A stretch of DNA of 64,000 nucleotides, taken from NCBI RefSeq assembly GCF_010499245.1, contig NZ_JAAGOW010000001.1, positions 1,612,001 through 1,676,000 of the forward strand, written 5' to 3'. Position 1 is the stretch's first letter. Each line of letters begins with the position of its first letter. This document shows positions 61,580-64,000 of the stretch, piece by piece. The position numbers and the translations under genes were made by a program. The notes under the pieces were generated by a model. It did not search any database. It was given only the letters and a program-made list of their open reading frames with translations, and had not been told where the DNA came from. The stretch comes from Variovorax sp. WS11. Lineage in GTDB: Bacteria > Pseudomonadota > Gammaproteobacteria > Burkholderiales > Burkholderiaceae_C.

Positions 61580-62260
61580 TTAGCGCCGCAGGCGCGCCGG
61601 CACCTCGCGGGTGCGCCGGGGCGTGGAGTTCCTGGCCGGCTTTACGGCCGCGGCCTGCGGCGGCGGCGCATCGATCGCCGCGGGGTCGATCGCCGTGTCG
61701 CCGCAGCGCGTCGTGTTCTTGTCCACGATCGACAGCGCCACCTGCTTGATCCCCATCCCCAGCATGCCCAGCGCATCCGCCGCGGCGCGGCTGAGGTCGA
61801 TGATGCGCCCGGCCGAGTAGGGCCCGCGGTCGTTGATGCGCACCAGCACCTCGCGCCCGTTGACCAGGCTGCGCACGCAGACGCGGGTGTTGAAGGGCAG
61901 CGTCTTGTGGGCGGCGGTCATCTCCGTCATGTCGAAGCGCTCGCCGTTGGCGGTCTTGCGCTGGTGAAACTGAATGCCGTACCAGGAGGCGCCGCCGCGC
62001 TCGAAGATCTCGCGCGGCCCCGCATCGCCCGGCACGCCGTCGTCCTCCGACGTGCCCGACCCCGCGAGGTCGTAGAGCACCGATGGCACCTGGGAGCGCG
62101 GCGGTGCGCCGGGCGGCAGCACGAGCTGGCGTGCCAGCGGGCGCAGGCCGGTCCCGCTTTCGCCGGTCGAAGGCGGCGGTGCCGGCGGGGTGGTGCAGGC
62201 GGCCAGCGCGGCGGCCGCCAGAACCAGCGCGAGCCCTTTGGCGAGCCAGGCCCCCCTCAT
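61580..62260 (-). CDS. rlpA: RlpA septal ring lipoprotein / lytic transglycosylase
   Basis: 226 residues. Lipobox LAAC (Cys near 22). The RlpA double-psi barrel contains GGASWYGIQFHQRKTANGERFDMTEMTAAHKTLPFNTRV and INDRGPYSAGRIIDLSRAAADAL, including the catalytic Glu and Asp. The C-terminal SPOR domain of E. coli and Pseudomonas RlpA is missing; a Pro/Ala/Arg-rich tail replaces it. The ATG overlaps the metF stop by four bases. Confidence 0.92.
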   Translation of the reverse strand: MRGAWLAKGLALVLAAAALAACTTPPAPPPSTGESGTGLRPLARQLVLPPGAPPRSQVPSVLYDLAGSGTSEDDGVPGDAGPREIFERGGASWYGIQFHQRKTANGERFDMTEMTAAHKTLPFNTRVCVRSLVNGREVLVRINDRGPYSAGRIIDLSRAAADALGMLGMGIKQVALSIVDKNTTRCGDTAIDPAAIDAPPPQAAAVKPARNSTPRRTREVPARLRR

Positions 62261-63090
62261 CCTTCCCAGCCCAGCCGCTCCAGCAACGCGAGCGTCGCCA
62301 CCGACTGGTTCATGGTGTAGAAGTGCAGCGCCGGCGCGCCGCCGCTGGCCAGGCGCGCGCAGAGCTCGGTCACCACATCGAGGCCGAAGGCCTTGATGGA
62401 CGCCGTGTCGTCGCCGAAGCCCTGCAGCCGCAGCCGGATCCAGCGCGGGATCTCGGCGCCGCAGGCATCGGAGAAGCGCATCAGCTGCGTGGAGCTGGTG
62501 ATCGGCATGATGCCCGGGACGATCGGCGTGTCGAGCCCCAGCCTGCGGGCCTCCTCGACGAAGCGGAAGTAGGCCTCGGGGCTGAAGAAATACTGCGTGA
62601 TCGCCGAGTCGGCGCCGGCGCGGATCTTGGCCGCGAAGGCCTGCAGGTCGGCCTCGGGCGAGCGCGCCTGCGGATGCACCTCGGGATAGCAGGCGACCTC
62701 GATGTGGAAGTCACGGCCGGTCTCTTCGCGGATGAAGGCGACCAGGTCGCTCGCGTAATGGAACTCGCCGCCCATGCCGTAGCCGCTGGGCAGGTCGCCG
62801 CGCAGCGCCACGAGCCGCTTGACGCCCATCGCCTTCAGCTCCTTCAGCTGTTCGCGCACCGTTGCGCGGGTCGCGCCGATGCAGGAGAAGTGGCAGGCCG
62901 CATCAACGCCTTCTTCCAAAATCTGGCGCACCGTGCCGAAGGTGCCATCGTGCGTGGAGCCGCCGGCGCCATAGGTCACCGAGCAGAACTCGGGCTGGCG
63001 CGCATAGAGCTGCTGGCGCACGGCGCGCAGCTTGGCCACGCCTTCGGGCGTCTTGGGTGGAAAAAACTCAAAGCTCAACGGAAGGCGCAC
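62257..63090 (-). CDS. metF: 5,10-Methylenetetrahydrofolate reductase
   Basis: FAD enzyme making 5-methyl-THF for methionine synthesis. 277 aa. PLSFEFFPPKTPEG at the N-terminus, EFCSVTYGAGGSTHDGT, LVALRGDLPSGYG and ITQYFFSPEAYFRFV are conserved. GTG at 63090 is used; the family begins there. It overlaps the tlyA 3' end by 23 bases. With ahcY it belongs to the methionine/SAM cycle. Confidence 0.95.
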   Translation of the reverse strand: MRLPLSFEFFPPKTPEGVAKLRAVRQQLYARQPEFCSVTYGAGGSTHDGTFGTVRQILEEGVDAACHFSCIGATRATVREQLKELKAMGVKRLVALRGDLPSGYGMGGEFHYASDLVAFIREETGRDFHIEVACYPEVHPQARSPEADLQAFAAKIRAGADSAITQYFFSPEAYFRFVEEARRLGLDTPIVPGIMPITSSTQLMRFSDACGAEIPRWIRLRLQGFGDDTASIKAFGLDVVTELCARLASGGAPALHFYTMNQSVATLALLERLGWEG

Positions 63091-63865
63091 GGCCGGCTCC
63101 TGGTGGGCCGCTCGCGAAAGCGGCATGAATGAAGAATTCGCGGTTGCCGTCGCCACCCGCGATGGGGCTGTCGAACCAGCCCCGCACCTGCAGGCCGAGC
63201 GCGTCGCAGGCCGTGCGCAGGCGCTGCTCGACCACCGGATAGAGCGAGGCATCGCGCACGATGCCGCCCTTGCCGATCTGTGCCGGTTGCAGTTCGAATT
63301 GAGGCTTGACCAGCATCAGAAGTTCGCCCGTCGTGGCGAGCAAGGGTAGCAGGGCCGGCAGCACCAGCGTGAGCGAGATGAAGGACAGGTCGCCGACGAT
63401 CAGGTCGAACTGCGTGTCTGCCGGCGATGCCGCAGCCCACGCCGAGGCATCGAGCGCGCGTGCGTTGACGCCTTCGACCGCGGTGACGCGCGCATCGCCG
63501 CGCAGCCGCGCATGCAACTGGCCATGCCCGACATCGACACCCACCACATGCGCAGCGCCCTGCTGCAGCAGGCAATCGGTGAAGCCGCCGGTCGACTGGC
63601 CGACATCGAGGCAGCGCTTACCGCGAGCATCGATGCTCGCCGCGGCCAGCGCGCCCTCGAGCTTGAGCCCGCCGCGCGACACATAGCGCGCCTCGGCCGC
63701 GTCGAGCAGTTCCAGCTCGGCATTCACGGGCAGGTCCTCGGCGTTCTTGCCCACCGTGCGCCAGCGCGCACCGTCGCGCCAGCGCAGGCCGCCCGCGATC
63801 AGGCGCACGGCCTGCGAGCGCGAGGCTGCCAGGCCGCGTTCGACGAGCAACTGGTCGGCGCGCAC
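63068..63865 (-). CDS. TlyA family S4-domain RNA methyltransferase
   Basis: 265 aa. The N-terminal S4 domain is RADQLLVERGLAASRSQAVRLIAGGLRW, and the FtsJ-type SAM fold has CLDVGQSTGGFTDCLLQQGAAHVVGVDVGHGQL, DLIVGDLSFISL and LVKPQFELQP. Mycobacterial TlyA methylates 16S/23S rRNA and was once called a haemolysin; here only the RNA methylase role is likely. GTG at 63865 is selected because it begins the S4 domain 19 bases after the ahcY stop. Linked to ahcY and metF, so SAM supply and recycling are adjacent. Confidence 0.88.
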   Translation of the reverse strand: MRADQLLVERGLAASRSQAVRLIAGGLRWRDGARWRTVGKNAEDLPVNAELELLDAAEARYVSRGGLKLEGALAAASIDARGKRCLDVGQSTGGFTDCLLQQGAAHVVGVDVGHGQLHARLRGDARVTAVEGVNARALDASAWAAASPADTQFDLIVGDLSFISLTLVLPALLPLLATTGELLMLVKPQFELQPAQIGKGGIVRDASLYPVVEQRLRTACDALGLQVRGWFDSPIAGGDGNREFFIHAAFASGPPGAGRAPSVEL

Positions 63866-63884
63866 GATGCGGCGCGGCTCCCGA

Positions 63885-64000
63885 TCAGTAGCGGTAGGTG
63901 TCCGGCTTGTAGGGGCCGTTCTTGTCGACGCCGATGTAGGCGGCCTGCGCATCCGTCAGCACCGTGAGCTGGGCGCCGAGCTTGGACAGCTGCAGGCGCG
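63885..64000 (-). CDS. ahcY: S-adenosylhomocysteinase, C-terminal end (5' part outside window)
   Basis: Hydrolyses S-adenosylhomocysteine. Only the last 38 codons or so are visible: [34 protein letters not shown] and stop, with the invariant PYKPD-YRY ending that inserts into the neighbouring subunit's cofactor site. The rest, and any SAH riboswitch, lie beyond the window. Confidence 0.93.
   Translation of the reverse strand, partial: RLQLSKLGAQLTVLTDAQAAYIGVDKNGPYKPDTYRY

Overview
The window is GC-rich, densely packed bacterial chromosome, most likely from a beta-proteobacterium of the order Burkholderiales, family Comamonadaceae (Variovorax/Ramlibacter-like). This rests on gene order and protein style: dusB-fis-purH, rubredoxin next to pilGHIJ-chpA, a ThiD-like kinase coupled to hemL, ahcY-tlyA-metF, ruvX-pyrR-pyrB, GTG/TTG starts, and many ATGA or TGATG start/stop overlaps. 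It is mostly core chromosome with one clear insertion sequence and a few accessory lipid, metal and envelope genes.

Layout. 1-2.5 kb (minus): yqgE-ruvX-pyrR-pyrB, a coupled operon for Holliday-junction-type nuclease and pyrimidine synthesis, divergent from the photolyase gene phr (2.5-4.0 kb). 4.0-13.8 kb (minus): the Pil-Chp chemosensory cluster for type IV pili (pilG, pilH, pilI, pilJ, and a roughly 2,000-residue ChpA hybrid kinase), preceded by a 56-residue rubredoxin. 14.1-16.9 kb (plus): thiD-like, hemL and a PagP-like outer membrane barrel. 16.9-19.9 kb (minus): dusB-fis-purH. 20-27.8 kb: a YqaA-type membrane protein, GST, ychF, a MOSC protein, a UbiH-like monooxygenase, dsbC, an M61 peptidase and an enoyl-CoA hydratase. 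27.8-31.5 kb: an ECF sigma/anti-sigma pair divergent from a VWA lipoprotein gene whose N-terminal part is frame-broken. 31.5 kb: tRNA-Met(CAU) with promoter and terminator. 31.7-33.9 kb: a TonB-dependent siderophore receptor behind a strong Fur box, with a frame-broken leader. 34-35.2 kb: small membrane and lipoprotein genes round an AT-rich divergent region. 35.2-39.3 kb (minus): a coupled glycolipid glycosyltransferase/LpxH-like pair, dmeF and ruvB.

39.4-45.3 kb (plus) is the most interesting block: a six-gene operon matching the little-characterised E. coli ynbABCD set (CDP-alcohol phosphatidyltransferase; alpha/beta hydrolase-methyltransferase fusion; PAP2-dual-specificity phosphatase fusion; CdsA-like cytidylyltransferase) plus an acyltransferase and a small membrane protein. 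It encodes most steps of a private phospholipid pathway and sits between ruvB and ruvA.

45.3-54.2 kb: an orphan Phd/YefM antitoxin, ruvA, phoH-ybeY, dtd and a CDF transporter, a FecR/OmpA pair, tyrS, an M23 peptidase and anmK. 54.2-55.7 kb: a complete 1,490-bp IS630-family element with a second small ORF, inserted at the TA of the stop codon of an mdtD-like efflux gene and regenerating that stop. 57-64 kb: erpA, rplM-rpsI, a trypsin-like protease with a lipoprotein, rlmJ, and rlpA, metF, tlyA and the end of ahcY (activated-methyl/folate cycle).

The broken VWA leader and siderophore-receptor leader could both be explained by missing single bases, so base-call error should be weighed against genuine decay.
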